Both the position numbers and the translations under genes were made by a program. The notes beneath the pieces are model-generated. The model had not been told where the DNA came from, searched no databases, and saw only the letters and a list, made by a program, of their open reading frames with translations. From positions 52,233,386 to 52,297,385 of the forward strand of contig CM049322.1 of assembly GCA_026874595.1 (NCBI GenBank): a stretch of 64,000 bases of DNA. Reading direction: 5' to 3'. Numbering within the stretch: position 1 is the stretch's first letter; the number at the start of each line of letters is the position of its first letter. Positions 1-12,700 of this stretch are shown here, piece by piece. This stretch comes from Sipunculus nudus (lineage: Eukaryota > Annelida > Sipuncula > Golfingiida > Sipunculidae).

Positions 1-905
1 CATCCTGTGATATCACTGTGAACCCACTGATGTGTAACAGACATGAACTCATGCAATTATATCCCTGTAAGTTCACTGTTATGAAATTCACTGTGGTGAT
101 TACATTTTTTATGTCATCCTATGATATCACTGTGAACTCACTGTTGTGCAACAGACATGAACTCATGCCATGATATCAGTGTGAGCTCACGGTTGCAAAT
201 TCAGCGTGGTGTCTCATTTTTTTATGTCATCCTGTGATATCACTGTGAACTCACTGTTGTGTAACAGACATGAACTCATGCCATGATGTCAACGTGAGCT
301 CACGGTTGTGAATTCACCGTGGTGTCACATTTTTGTTGTCATCCTGTGATATCACTCTGAACTCACTTATGTGTAACAGACATGAACTCATGCCATGATA
401 TCACTGAGAGCTCACGGTTGTGAATTCACCGTGGTGTCACATTTTTTATGTCATCCTGTGATATCACTGTGAACTCACTGATGTGTAACAGACATGAACT
501 CATGCAATTATATCGCTGTAAGTTCACCGTTATGAAATTCACCGTGGTGATTACATTTTTTATGTCATCCTATGATATCACTGTGAACTCACTGTTGTGT
601 AACAGACATGAACTCATGCCATGATATCACTGTGAGCTCACGGTTGTGAATTCACCGTGGTGTCACATTTTTCATGTCATCCTGTGATATCACTGAACTC
701 ACTGATGTGTAACAGATATGAACTCATGCCATGATATCACTGTGAGCTCACGGTTGCAAATTCACTGTGGTGTCACATTTTTTTATGTCATCCTGTGATA
801 TCACTGGCAACTCACTGTTGTGTAATAGACATGAACTCACTGCAGTGACCTAATCATGAGTTCACATTTGGTTCATAGTTATGAACTCACATCCGTGACT
901 CTCTT
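1..905. repeat. Tandem array, ~112-bp unit, ~8 copies
   Basis: The word catcctgtgatatcactg recurs at 1, 115, 228, 340, 452, 566, 678 and 789, a spacing of 111-114 bp. Units contain ATGAACTCATGCCATGATAT and a CACCGTGGTG stretch. The units starting at 1 and 452 share a distinctive variant half (gcaattatatc, then gtggtgattac), which suggests a four-unit higher-order period of about 451 bp. The array runs off the left edge and decays after about 860. No coding potential is seen. Confidence 0.93.
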
Positions 906-1140
906 ATGATATCACACTGATCACGAGGTTAGCTCACGTCTTGACTGGGTAGTTTACACATGGGTGAAAAATTAAGTAAAATTTGAAAAATATGACAAAC
1001 AGAAACAGGTTTTTTATCCATATGCATGAGGGAAAAAATCCTACTGGATCAAATGATTTTAAAGAAGATATGTCTGAAATAATGTGTGCAATTGAAAATC
1101 ACCGAATGTAATCTGTTAGCCATATTTGATTTTGAGCCAG
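906..1140. other. Spacer between two tandem arrays
   Basis: Unique AT-rich sequence between the 112-bp and 145-bp arrays. Nothing gene-like is visible; it probably lies in an intron of the COG8 gene. Confidence 0.5.
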
Positions 1141-2240
1141 TCTGTAATTCAATAAGCCCTCATAGACACCAATGATCCCTGTGAAATTGGGAAAGCTGCA
1201 GTAGGTTGTTGTTAAGTTATTGTGTGCGAAAGAAAATCAGCCATCAGGCTGTGGCAGCCATATTGGAATTCCAACAGGTCTGTAATTCAACAGGTCTGGA
1301 TCCATTATAGGTACCAATCATCCCTGTGAATTTGGGAAAGCTGCAGTAGGTTGTTGTTGAGTTATTGCACGCAAAAGAAAATCAGCGATTAGGCTATGAG
1401 GGCCATATTAGAATTCCGACAAGTCTGTAATTTGATAGGTCTGGAGCCCTCAAAGGTACCAATCAACCCTGTGAATTTGGGAAAGCTGCAGTATGTTGTT
1501 GTTGAGTTATCATGCACGAAAGAAAATCAGGGCTTGGGCTGTGGTAGCCATATTAGAAATTCTGACGAGTCTGTAATTCTATAGGTCTGGAGCCCTCAAA
1601 GGTGCCAATCATTCCTGTGAATTTGGGAAAGCTGCAGTATGTTGTTGTTGAGTTATCACGAAAGAAAATCAGTGTTTGGGCTGTGGTGGCCATACTGGAA
1701 TTCTGACCAGTCTGTAATTCGATAGGTCTGGAGCCCTCATAGGTGCCAATCATTCCTGTGAATTTTGGAAAGCTGCAGTATGTTTTTGTTGAGTTATCAT
1801 GCACGATAGAAAATCAGCGTTTTTGGCTGTGGTGGCCATATTGGAATTTCAACAAGTCTGTAATTTAATAGGTCTGGAGCCCTCATAGGTGCCAATCATT
1901 CCTGTGAATTTGGGAAAGCTCCAGTATGTTGTTGTTGAGTTATCGCGCGTGAAAGAAAATCAGCGTTCGGGCTGTGGTGTCCATATTGGAAATCCCACAA
2001 TTCTGTAATCCCATAGGTCTGGAGCCCTCATAGGCACCAATCAATCCTGTGAATTTGGGAAAGCTGCAGTATGTTGTTGTTGAGTTATCATGCGCGAAAG
2101 AAAATCAATGTTTGGGCTATGGCAGCCATATTGGAATTCCGACAAGTCTGTAATTTAATAGGTCTGGAGCCCTTATAGGTACCAATCAATATGTTGTTGT
2201 TGATCGAGTTATCGCGCAAAAGAAAGTGTCACTGACGGAA
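1141..2240. repeat. Tandem array, ~145-bp unit, ~8 copies
   Basis: The word tctgtaat recurs near 1141, 1279, 1424, 1570, 1711, 1857, 2002 and 2147, mostly 141-146 bp apart. Each unit carries GGTCTGGAGCCCTCATAGG, CCTGTGAATTTGGGAAAGCT and a GTTGTTGTTGAGTTAT stretch. The right end passes into a GACGGAAGGACGGATTGACG run and then CACTATAGGGCACCCACTTG (about 2235-2310). That tail looks like part of a dispersed repeat. The array lies in the presumed intron downstream of the COG8 exons. Confidence 0.92.
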
Positions 2241-2498
2241 GGACGGATTGACGGACTGATACGGTGATCACTATAGGGCACCCACTTGTCAAGCGGGGCC
2301 CTAATAAACTCAGTCCAACAGAGTTTTACAGTTGACTGATTTTTGCATTAAATTTAGTGATGCCAGCTCCACCTCATTTTGAGATTGTATGGGTAAGCAT
2401 ACAGATGATGATTGATGGAGAATGCCACACCATCTTTTAAACTCACAGTCTCACTAAAAAAATAAAGACAGAAGTTTCTATGGATTATAAATACTTAC

Positions 2499-2623
2499 AT
2501 CCTCGAAGATCTCTTTAGAACATTCAGCTGTCTGGATGAGTGTCTTGTGGTTATGGAACTCCAAGTCTCGAGTCTGCTCAAGTGTCTGAGTTCTCTCTTC
2601 AGACAGATGGTCAGGCTCCCTTC
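2499..2623 (-). CDS. COG8 exon (N-terminal region, second visible exon)
   Basis: This 125-nt exon has a GT donor (GTAAGT, complement of 2493-2498) and an acceptor ending TTTACAG. It enters in phase 1 and leaves in phase 0, joining in frame to the exon at 3116-3187. It encodes REPDHLSEERTQTLEQTRDL, then EFHNHKTLIQTAECSKEIF. The pattern REP-x-LxEER-x-QTRDL followed by NxKTxIxxAEC matches the conserved N-terminal helical segment of conserved oligomeric Golgi complex subunit 8. COG8 belongs to lobe B of the COG tether, which captures retrograde vesicles at the Golgi and keeps glycosyltransferases in place. Later exons must lie left of the window. Identification rests on remembered family sequence and is strong for this short stretch. 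Confidence 0.87.
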
Positions 2624-3115
2624 CTGTAAATGCAAGGAGAACATTTCTAAATCTTATGATGTATGGAATATAACAAAGAACTTTGCATGGCAAATACTAA
2701 ATAAATAGAACTTAAAATGTCTTAGTTCTCATAGAAAACAGACAGTTTTGTTAACCATTTCCTTAATATTCATATATAAATAATAAAACAAAAAACAAAT
2801 TTATTATATATTTGGCCAGTTTTAATCCTAATTCCAAACACAATAACACCATTTAGAAACATTACTATAATTTTTACTCTGTATTTATTTATATGGCAAA
2901 TTACTTCCACACTATTAATTATGCACTTATAACAAACAGAAAAATTCTCTTGCATTTTCTTTTGTTAACAATAGTATAATGATGGTTTTGAGAACATAAG
3001 ATGTTTTATTAATGGCTGGAAAATAAAACATGCAACAGAGTAAACTGGATATTAATATATAACAGACTGTCCTAGACGATATTGTTTTCAGAAAACTTAT
3101 TTCCCAGACACTTAC
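2624..3115 (-). other. COG8 intron
   Basis: AT-rich intron between the two COG8 exons, with canonical GTAAGT donor and TTTACAG acceptor. No other feature is seen. Confidence 0.8.
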
Positions 3116-3187
3116 CTAGTTTGTCAATCCCATAAGTGCTCAAGTCAGCCAGGTACTGAAAGAAGTCTGGATTATCTCTCCAATTAT
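3116..3187 (-). CDS. COG8 exon (N-terminal region, first visible exon)
   Basis: A 72-nt phase 1-1 exon with donor GTAAGT and acceptor TTTTGTACAG. With a G from the previous exon it reads DNWRDNPDFFQYLADLSTYG, then IDKL, and continues in frame into GREPDHLSEERTQ of the exon at 2499-2623. In other animals COG8 has a W-R-x-x-P-D-x-x-x-Y-L-x-x-L-S-x-x-G segment directly before REPxxLxEER, so both content and order fit. The exon has no Met. The start codon must be in an upstream exon ending in phase 1, and I could not place it with confidence. A donor-bounded non-coding stretch ending at 8036 was considered but is unproven. Confidence 0.87.
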
Positions 3188-3607
3188 CTGTACAAAAAAA
3201 ACAAAACTATATGATGACTGACAAATGTTATTGTTAAGACAGCATGTATTAATAGATATAAAATGTTAAAAGACAAAATTTAAATATGATTTTCTACTCT
3301 TTTTTTTATTTAAATTTAAGTCAACTAATGATAATTATACTAATGATAAATTAATCATTTCCTTTTATATTTAAAACTAAATTTACATTAAATAATTGAA
3401 TCAAAAAGGGAAAAAAAATGGTGATGGGTTAAAATGTTATTTGAAAGCCTACAAAGATACATTTCTTAAATAAAATAAGAGCCCATGGGTCATAGTGCTC
3501 AGCTGAAGTTGGCTGGTATAAATGCAAAATAATAACAAATGTGGGTAAAGTCTTAGAGCAAGAGGTGATATAGGTCTATCATGGTTGGTTGATATGATTG
3601 GTTCAAT

Positions 3608-3725
3608 GACCATCTGAGTCCGAGTACAAACTTGTCCGAGTTGAGGCTGCTTGAGTCCAAGTCTGAGTCCAAAAGAGTCACTTTGAACCTGGGTCCAGGT
3701 CCAACACAAATCTCCTTTTTAAAAG
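3608..3725. repeat. Dispersed GAGTCC-rich repeat, copy 1
   Basis: Contains repeated GAGTCCGAG/GAGTCCAAG words and ends GAACCTGGGTCCAGG followed by ATCTCCTTTTT. Copy 2, about 950 bp to the right, has the same order of motifs. Non-coding. Confidence 0.7.
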
Positions 3726-4559
3726 AAATTGTTAATGAAATTTGAGATTATCATCTGTATTTTTATGCAAGTTCTCACATGCCTTCAACTATAGATATTA
3801 AGTAACATTCAGCTCTCAACGCATGAATGAAAGTTCACATAAATTTGACAAAGTTTGGATCATTACTGAGCAACTATATTCGAAAACTTTTACTGTGTCT
3901 GGTCCAAGATTATAATGTGTTACACATATAGTGACTCTTCAGATTCTATAGTTCTGATGGCCTTCCTTCATACAAAGGGGGGCTTGCAGGAAGGAGCCTC
4001 CTTTCTGTGAACCCCCCACACCCCAAGTCCCCAAACCGTGACCAGTTACAATCAAGCATACAGGAGTGAACAGGGTGGCCTATCATTTTGCGCGACAGGG
4101 TCCTAGGATAGTAGGTAATTAACACTAATCATATTGTCTGCTGTAAATATCCAACCCGTTGAATCAACATCCACTGTGATACCTCCCTGTTTGTGTTTAC
4201 ACAACTTGGGCTTGTGCACATGTCCTGTCTATGTCATTCTCAACCACTGTCTTGGGCCCTCCAGGCATAAGTATTTACATTGATCATGCCTGTAAAATTT
4301 GGTATATTTCAAGTGTTAGGGTTAAACAAATAAACCGGTGAGTCCACCTTTTCCGCTCAAAGTGCGAGACAGAGTACATTTTAGTGGCAAGCGGTTAAGT
4401 GAATAATGAATATCATTGGCCTTATATATTTGGTGTGTAGGTTTAGTTAATTCAGAATAAAGAGAACATTATATAGCTTAGATGCATGTTATTCTTTTAA
4501 GATATATAATATTTGCATCCTTTGCATAATTGGACGCATATATAGCAGTGATGTAGTCG

Positions 4560-4682
4560 AGTCCATACCATTTGAGTCCGATTGCAAGTCCGAGTCCATG
4601 TTTGAGTCCTTGAGGTTCGAGTCAAAGTCCAAAGCCTGAGTCATTTGGAACCTGGGTCCAAGAATGATATAATTCTCCTTAT
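4560..4682. repeat. Dispersed GAGTCC-rich repeat, copy 2
   Basis: Same orientation and motif order as the copy at 3608-3725: GAGTCCGATTGCAAGTCCGA, then GAACCTGGGTCCAAG and a TTCTCCTT end. The two copies are diverged, so the family is not very young. Confidence 0.7.
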
Positions 4683-5142
4683 ATTAGTTTAATACCATTT
4701 TCTACATGTATAATCTTTCAATCTTAAACTTTGGGTCACATTTCATGTAGATGTAGTTTAATTTAATTTCATAAAGTAGTTATTGTATAATGTGTCATTA
4801 ACATGAAGAAACACATATTTAAAGCATCAAGATTGATAAATCACTTCTGTTTACTTATAAATTAACTAGCAGAGTTTAAACCCAGCATTGCTCGTGGAAA
4901 GAGGGGAAAATGCTCTTAAAAATAAAAGATGGGCCAGTAAGGGCTGAGTGATTTGCTTAAAAAATATAATCAAGGAGCCCCCTGAAGAAAGTAAAACTAT
5001 TTGTACCCCACAGAAGGAGCCAATACATAAAAAATGATCATTGAACATTAATATAAAACATGATAAAAAATGAGAAAAATTATTCCTTGACCTGTTGCAG
5101 GTCTATGGGATGGTCCCAGTCTGACCATGGTTGGCTTATATA

Positions 5143-6390
5143 TAGCCCGATTTAATCAGACTCAATATTATTAAGCCCTGCCATATATGGAGTCGGATAG
5201 CCATACAGTGAGTTTCTAAAATACTAGCCATGGAACATGCAACAGATCAGATATCTTTTTTCACTGCCTGAATGCCAAACAACAAGACACAGGATTACAC
5301 CATTTTAACATCAATATGTGTTTTATGTTTTTAATAGCAACTAAAGTTAAACTTGGATCATCATTTTTAAACATTAGTCATTACTGACCTTTTTACCAAA
5401 GGCATGTCTGCAAGAGTTTATTTCGGAAAGAGAAGAACAGTGGAATGGGCGCACTTGAAGACTTCACACTGGGAGCCTCGCAGACTTGTGTGATTCACTG
5501 ACAGCCAGAATTTTGTTACATTTTGTTTCAATGGGCCCAACTCGAAGATTGACGCACTGGCACGGGGTAATATCAATAAACATCTGTTGACACTGCACTG
5601 GTTAGCCTACAAGGGCATTGGGTGGTGTGTACTACTGTAGTCTGAGGCTTATAAATTAACGGTTATCTTCTTCTTCGTCCAATTAATGCAGACCTCCCAT
5701 TAGCCGTGACAACCAGACTCAGTAGGCAATCGGATAATTGGGCTGGTAAGCCTACTCTAGTCATGATACAAGTAATGTCATGGAATGTATTGCAATGGTC
5801 TTGCATCAGGTTGCATTTATATTGTGGTAAACGGCCCATAATCTTAATATTATGCTTAGAATGATAAATTAACATAACAGTATACATGCGAGTTCACAAC
5901 CCAAATTGAAACACCGTCTCCATGGACACAGGTCATTTCCTGTATCGCCTCAGCCTGTAAGCTGCCTGCGTCCTGTAACCTGTGCGATTGATGCTTGTGT
6001 TCATGCGGTCAAAAATTCAACAAACATGCCGAGGGGTTTACCAATGTGCTGGGTTAAAACAGAATTTTTCTCGCTCATGTTTGGTATTATTAGAAAGTAT
6101 ACAAAAAATGCTAACTATTAGTTTGGTTTATGTTGATTGACAGTGTACCTGTAGGCCATAAAGCGTTGTCAGAAATGACGAAAATATTTGGATCTTCACA
6201 AGGCCTTATTATGCGATCCTCAGACTTGGATGTAGTGACACTCTGGCGCCAGTAATCTGGTCGTAATGCCAGAAGGTCGATATGACGCTAACCTCCCATA
6301 TTATGTTGTAGAAACTCACTGTATGGCTATCGGACTCAATATATGGCAGGGCCTATAATAATATTGAGTCCGATTAAATCGGGATAGCCT
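5143..6390. mobile_element. ~1.25-kb non-autonomous element with ~80-bp terminal inverted repeats
   Basis: The left end (about 5143-5217) reads AGCCCGATTTAATCAGACTC ... GCCATACAGTGAGTTTCTA. The reverse complement of the right end (about 6308-6390) reads ATCCCGATTTAATCGGACTC ... GCCATACAGTGAGTTTCTA. Arms agree over about 75-80 bp with scattered substitutions. The interior has only short ORFs and no recognisable transposase, so this is best read as a non-autonomous DNA transposon. A target-site duplication could not be defined with confidence. Confidence 0.75.
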
Positions 6391-9300
6391 AAAGTATACA
6401 TTGCCTTGACTACAACACCCAACGTGCAGAAAACGTGGTCTGGCAAGGAAACACTTCAATCTCGGCGGGTTCTTCTGAGTTCTGTATCAGGGTCACAGTA
6501 TCCAAAACTTTTAATGAGAAAATCGAAGAATTCCCGGAGAGCAAAGGCGAAACGCCGGAGTTTTTTTTCCCGGAGAATATAGGCTTGCATATATACCAGG
6601 GTGCGCAAGGGTTTCGGACAAATTTTTTTGGCCTGGAAACAGGAATGCATGATTTATGTTTTCTATTTCATACAAGAATATTTTTTAAAAATTTCAATCA
6701 TTTATTTCGATTTATTTTTTATATTTTATTATATATTTTCAATAAATTTTAATTAATGTAGGCCTATGTGTATAGAAAACCTGATAATAACAACTATGTT
6801 GTTAACAGATTAAAGAACAACTTGACAAAAGAAATTTTATTGAAACCTCATAGCTTTCCGAGTGCTCAGAATATGCTAGCCCATTTATAAGAATGAACTC
6901 CTCAATTGCTTTTTGCAGTGACTGATGCTATGTGGAGTCCATAGATTGCACCTGCAGTTAACTGTGATTATAACACTCCTTATACAACTGTGAGATTTAA
7001 CATATATATATATATATATCCATTGATGTTCAGTACATCTATGTGTATTGTATATTTGACCACTAAAAATATTACTGTTCTGTTCTCAGCCCTATTTTGC
7101 ACAAAGGAAGTTAAATTATGAACATAATAGTACACAGGCCTTAAGCCTTAGGCCTATACAGGAATGCCACCAAATGCAAGATGTCTACCAGGGCTGTAAA
7201 TGCTTCAATTCTCTCAGAACAATTGAATCAGTTGTTGATGTTACGGGTGCTTCATGCTTTCAAGAATGGTTATTTTTTATTACAGGCCTTTCGACATACA
7301 CCATTATGTGAACATTGGTTTTTTTAAACCATAGGAAATATTTTTATTCAATTACCTTTCTAAGAGTAACAGATCGTATCGTGCTATAACCCCAGTTAGC
7401 CCTTTGGTGGGCCGGCGACTCAGAATATGCAAATTTCGACTGAATATAAAAAGTTTTGATGGGTTTTATAATTAAAGCGCGGGGTGTCCGATTCGAAGTA
7501 CCATTTAATTGTTTGTTGTTACTGGATCTAAATTACAATTTGAACAACTTGTTATTCCAACAAAAGTTCTGTACTTAGCTAAATGGTAAATTTCAAATAG
7601 CATATATATAATTATATATAGGCATGCTCGTTGTGACTACATATTTGAAAGTATAACTATACGGCTTTTGTTGCCTTATATAAATTCCATTGAAATAATT
7701 TTTCCACTTTACAAAAATGGTTTAAGAAAAACAGATTTATCTGTGCACTGTATGCTTGAGAGTAAACTATTTTCTTACTATATCAGTTATAAGCTGTACA
7801 TGAGAAGGTGGGGGGGGGGGGGGGGGGGGGGGGGTCAATTGCTGATGAAGTAACTTGAGTGGAGATCAAACGTGCGACATTACCTTCTGTTCACAGATTC
7901 AAGATTTTGAAAAATATTCAGTGAAACCCAGCAGTATTGATCGATACCCCCTTATGAATATCAGGCATCTATAATTTAAACCATACGCCATTATATAACA
8001 GCATCAACCACTTAAAAAAATTTAAAATCACTTACCAGTGATATTCCCTGGAACGATTTTTCACGGTATAAACCTCCGGACCACACAAACGATACGAGAC
8101 GAGTGACGCAGTTTGACCGTTATGGGTCTGTTCTTACATCCAAGTGGTCAACTAGGGGGTGGGAGGGTGTGGAGTTCACGGACATTCAATTAAAATGAAC
8201 AATAATTGATGGGATCATCACAACTTTATGATTAACAAATTAACTTTCTTCAAGAAACCATTGGTATTCTTAAAAACTTATCTTGAAAACCATGAGAAAC
8301 ATTTAAATGTTATCAAAATAAAACACTATCACCCCTTGGTATGTATTGGACCCGACCAAATTGACCATTGGCCGTACGGCTTGGGTTTGAACCAGTTAAC
8401 CCCGGATTAGCTCAGGGGCGGATCCGTTTGGAAGGAGGAATGGGTTCCATAAAAAGATGAAAACTTTTCAAAGTAGTGATTTAAATTCCTATATGATACA
8501 GTAACCGATAATTTACTTATATTTTTATAATATATAACTGAAATTAATATTTCAATGAATTTGGAGACTGTAGAAGAGAATGAATATATTCCCTGTTTGT
8601 TAGGAGGTTTGCACACCCCGTAGCCCTCTCTGGATCCACCCCTGAGAATTACGCGGACATGGAATATCACAAGCGGTATCCTTTGTTCTATACCCGGCTT
8701 GACTGCTGTTGACTGTTGCTCACATTGCGAGGCCGCGAAGCGCCGAAGTTTGTTGAAAATGTAGGTTGTAATCGTGCAATCCGGGGTCGCTTAGCCTAAA
8801 TGCATTATAAAGCTAGACATACACTGTTATTTTTAAACGCGACGGTGACGGGTGTATAGGCCTACTTTGAGTTTTTTTTTACCAGATTTTATTGGTCAGG
8901 TCGAAAAGGGGGAGGGGGGCGCAGACCTAAATCCGCGCCTTTTGTTCTCTTGTGTACGACAGACATGCGTTAACCCTGAGTTTTAATTCAGCTGCATCAG
9001 TGCTAAAATGTTATTAAATTCACCGGCTTCTAATTAGGACTGCTCCTGGATATCTTCCAAATATTTCAACTCAACGAGAGAAGTGAATAACTATCAATCA
9101 TATTATAGAAACACGAATTTCGGTGTTCAAAATGATAGAGGTAAAATCATGTATGGAAACGTTTCTTCCCCTCTGGTTTAATTTGAAGAGAACAATCCTG
9201 GATGAATGCTGGACATGTCAAAGTGTAATAATATTATCATAGATGGAAAATATATGATTTTAATTGTATTTTATTTAATAGTAATGAACAGTGACATTTA

Positions 9301-9480
9301 TTTTAATTAATTATATTAATGTGAATAACATGTTTTAATTTTGTCCTCCTGCGCTTCATACTAATATATATATATATATAGTAAATATATATATACACAT
9401 GTTATGCACTAATTATATATTTGATCTAACATTTGTTTGATATTTTAATTAGCTACTAAGTTTAAAAATGTACACTAGCA
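6391..9480. other. AT-rich intergenic sequence
   Basis: Holds a short (TA)n near 7003-7018 and a 25-nt poly-G run at 7810-7834. A GTAAGT donor on the minus strand at 8030-8035 could end a non-coding exon, but no Met-bearing frame leads into it. Nothing else is recognised. Confidence 0.4.
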
Positions 9481-9482
9481 AG

Positions 9483-9483
<1 letters not shown>

Positions 9484-9519
<36 letters not shown>
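9484..9519. repeat. (TA)n microsatellite
   Basis: About 18 uninterrupted TA dinucleotides. Confidence 0.98.
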
Positions 9520-9525
<6 letters not shown>

Positions 9526-9690
9526 TGTGGCCGGCCTTTATGGAAGACACCCGTAATCTCTATATTCCGTCCGTATCTGCTGTAACTTTGTTGGAATATA
9601 AAATGGACGATCGAGACTTCCTCTTACCTAAGACTCTGGATGTGGGGTCACCCCCCGGCGACACCACCCTGCCGACACCCAGATCCGTCT

Positions 9691-9732
9691 TCCCTTCAGA
9701 TATCTGCAGTGGCAGATACCCGTGAAGGGAAG
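9691..9732. repeat. Short inverted repeat
   Basis: CTTCCCTTCAGATATCTGC is followed, after a 4-nt loop, by GCAGATACCCGTGAAGGGAAG, which can fold into a stem of about 19 bp with mismatches. Flanking GTGGGGTCACC (about 9640) and GTGGGTCACCC (about 9736) words repeat directly. Confidence 0.6.
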
Positions 9733-12700
9733 CTGTGGGTCACCCATACATAAAAGAAAATGTTGCTGGCGCCCCCTCCTATATACTTTCAAATAATAAA
9801 TGTTTTGCACTTAGGTCAATGTTATGGTGATTCATCTGGAAAGTGTTCGTTAAAAATACCCAGTAGAAAGGGTTTGTGGATTGGCGCTTGCTAAGAAAGG
9901 TAAAAAAGAAGCTGTACGCACAAAACATAGTCCTATATTAAATGTTCGTACCTGAAGGTGTCTGCAGTATATAATTTTTTTTGGTATAAATGCTACATGT
10001 CTTTGTGTAAAAATTAGCGGGAGAGATATGGGCAATGAAGAGAGCAGATATCGGCGGGATCTACTCGGGGAGAACAAAAGTTGGTAATGCAAATGTAATT
10101 AACATCTACTCAGAATTCGCTTTACCTTTATGACAGCTCCGCCAGGTGGCGCTTCAGTCACAGGACCACGAGTAATGACCAGCGGCTGCCCAAACTTCAC
10201 TTATTCAAGCCTCTTGTTCATATTGATCAATTAATTTACTACCCAAACCCAATGGAACCGTCAACACCGCCAATCATATAAAAAAGCGGGCAATACACGT
10301 TGTACCCTAAGACATGGGGTGAAAAAATAATGTCAACAGTGACCTCGTACACTGCACGTGTGAACAGATGTACGATATACGTCATAACACGGGAACAAGG
10401 AGCGGACCTCGATGTGGACTGATCTATCTGGGCAATATATAAAGTCCTACATTAGTCTTATCTTAACCTTGTCTTGGCTGAGGTATATTGGACAAGCTGG
10501 AGCATTTTTAATGAGCAGACGAACATTGGCCAGATAAACGGATCGATCGAGGATCCAAGATTGGGCAACTCCCCTCCAGTCTACTCCATTATAAAGGAAC
10601 AACTTTCACAGGAATGCCCGATGGCCCCTCTTTTCATTGTGCATGCGTTTTATAAAATCTTAAAGTGGCCTATTCCGATATCTGACGTTTAAAAACTAAC
10701 AATAACGTTGACGAACGAAAAAAAAAACAAACATGTAAACCAAATTGGTTTTGGTTGCATATATGCGGAGGTTGAAAGATCACTTGTTACAAAATGCCAT
10801 TTGCAAAGCTCTGGCTTGTAAGACTTGCTGCCAGATGCCCTTATTGAATTCGTTTTGATTATTCTGGCGTCCCCATATATATAAACACGTTGATATAAAC
10901 AAAACAAGCAACCTGTGTGCGGGATATCCATGTTTTCTGGCCTATCTTTATGAAAGCTGCAAGGGATTATTTTAGTTTATAACGGCCAGACAGGTATAAT
11001 TGGGCCCTTTAACATATACACAATGTAAACCAGAAATCACGTAAATTCTTTATAAAATTTAGATGAATAGGTGACTTTAAGCATGGCAACAAATAAACAA
11101 CAGCTAGATTTTTTTCATGCGCATGCGCACTGAATGTAACAGTTGATTTATGTGTTTAGGCCCTCTGAGCTAGTTCCATATATACCGTCCAAGATTTTGT
11201 CTACACAGAGTCCGCCAAATCTTTCAATAAATCAACAATACTCTGCAATACGGTGGGTAATGGGGGAAGGAATGAGTTCAGTTAATTAAAAGCGAATTTA
11301 TAATGTTCAAAGGTACATCCAGTTAAGAATTATGCAAAATTTATATCTCGTTCTCCTTTTCTCCGTGTGATTTTCCACATTTAAATTTCGTCTACAAAAT
11401 CTTGAGGGTTAACTGTAGTCGAGGGAAGTAGCTGATCTATTTCTGGGTATCTCGGATTTCTTCCCCGGTCTGGATGAGGAAGGAATCATACGAAATTCTT
11501 CCTTTGTTATCCGATTTATCCCTACGCTCCTCAGGCAGCGGTTATGTAACGTACTGCGTTCGTCCAGGATATTTTTTTCGTGTAACCTCTGCTTTGTATA
11601 AGAAGTTTCTCTTGGTTTCACGATCAGGGTGTGCCTAAAGCAAAGAATTTTACGTAATTAGACTAATGCCAGCATGGTATACCATTGTGCATCCATCTCC
11701 AAATTTTAAACACTATCACACTCGCTCTCGCTGGCCTCATATCACCCTTCCTGGCAAAGGGCCAACACGTTCGATCAATGCGTATTGGTATCCCTGGCTC
11801 TCATTGGTTAATTCTTTGTTCTTTGCGCCCCCTTGTGTCCAGAATCAGAAACCCTAGCTGTGTGTTTTCAACCTTGCAAATAATAATGATACTATTTGCA
11901 TACTTTATTTATTATATCTTATCTAATACTTATAAAAGGAATTCAGTTAACGTTTGTTCGCGGTGTTCTTTAAAACCGCGTTGTTTACAATATTGTGCCA
12001 TACATCATTTTAAAGGTTATTATCCCCGCAGTGACATAGGCGATATGAAAATAAATAATTTTTAATATACATATAATTTTGAGTGATTTTTCCCTTTTTT
12101 TACCGAGCACAACCGAACTGCCTTCGGCAATCACCGGAATGCGTGCATCGTGGTCACTGAACCTCTAACACTAAGGACTATTGTTCATACGAATAACGCT
12201 TAAATTGCTTTCAATGAGGGATTTGACCCACGTGCGTGGTCTGTAAAAGAGTAAAACACGTTTCTCGCTTTATGAAATGGAGAGTTCAACCCAGGAGGAT
12301 TAATGACAAAACCTATAATTCAAGGTCCCGAATTCAGGAACAGGGCTGGGGTGGTGTCGGGGGTTGCAGGCCTCAAAATTAGTGTAATACGATGAAAAAA
12401 GGTTGCGATGGCTGAAAATGGGATACGGACCCACTGCATGGAGTCCCACTGGGTCCGCTTCTGCTACTTACGATGTAATGTATGCATATTTCTGTTTCCT
12501 TCTTCAGGAACAGTTTCCTTGCAACGTACATATAACTTATCATTCTTGTGTTCCTCACATCAACCATTTCTTTAGTATACGTCCAACGATCAAACCAGTC
12601 AAATATCAACGAAATACTGTATGCCTCCGCGTCTCATTCCGGTTCGCAATGTAAACCATCACTGACCAGGTCTTCAAGGTAAATATACTGGGGTATGATT

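Larger units (their letters stand above)
3188..5136. other. AT-rich non-coding region
   Basis: Probably the COG8 first intron or 5' flank. Apart from the two GAGTCC-rich dispersed repeat copies listed separately, no exon or RNA gene is recognised. Confidence 0.5.

Noticed and set aside
8036-8110. COG8 first coding exon
   Set aside because: A good GTAAGT donor exists, but the frame needed for phase 1 has a TGA and no ATG; at most a non-coding 5' exon.
11409-11621. Minus-strand 70-codon ORF with moderate GC
   Set aside because: No homology, no convincing splice sites, and length is compatible with chance.
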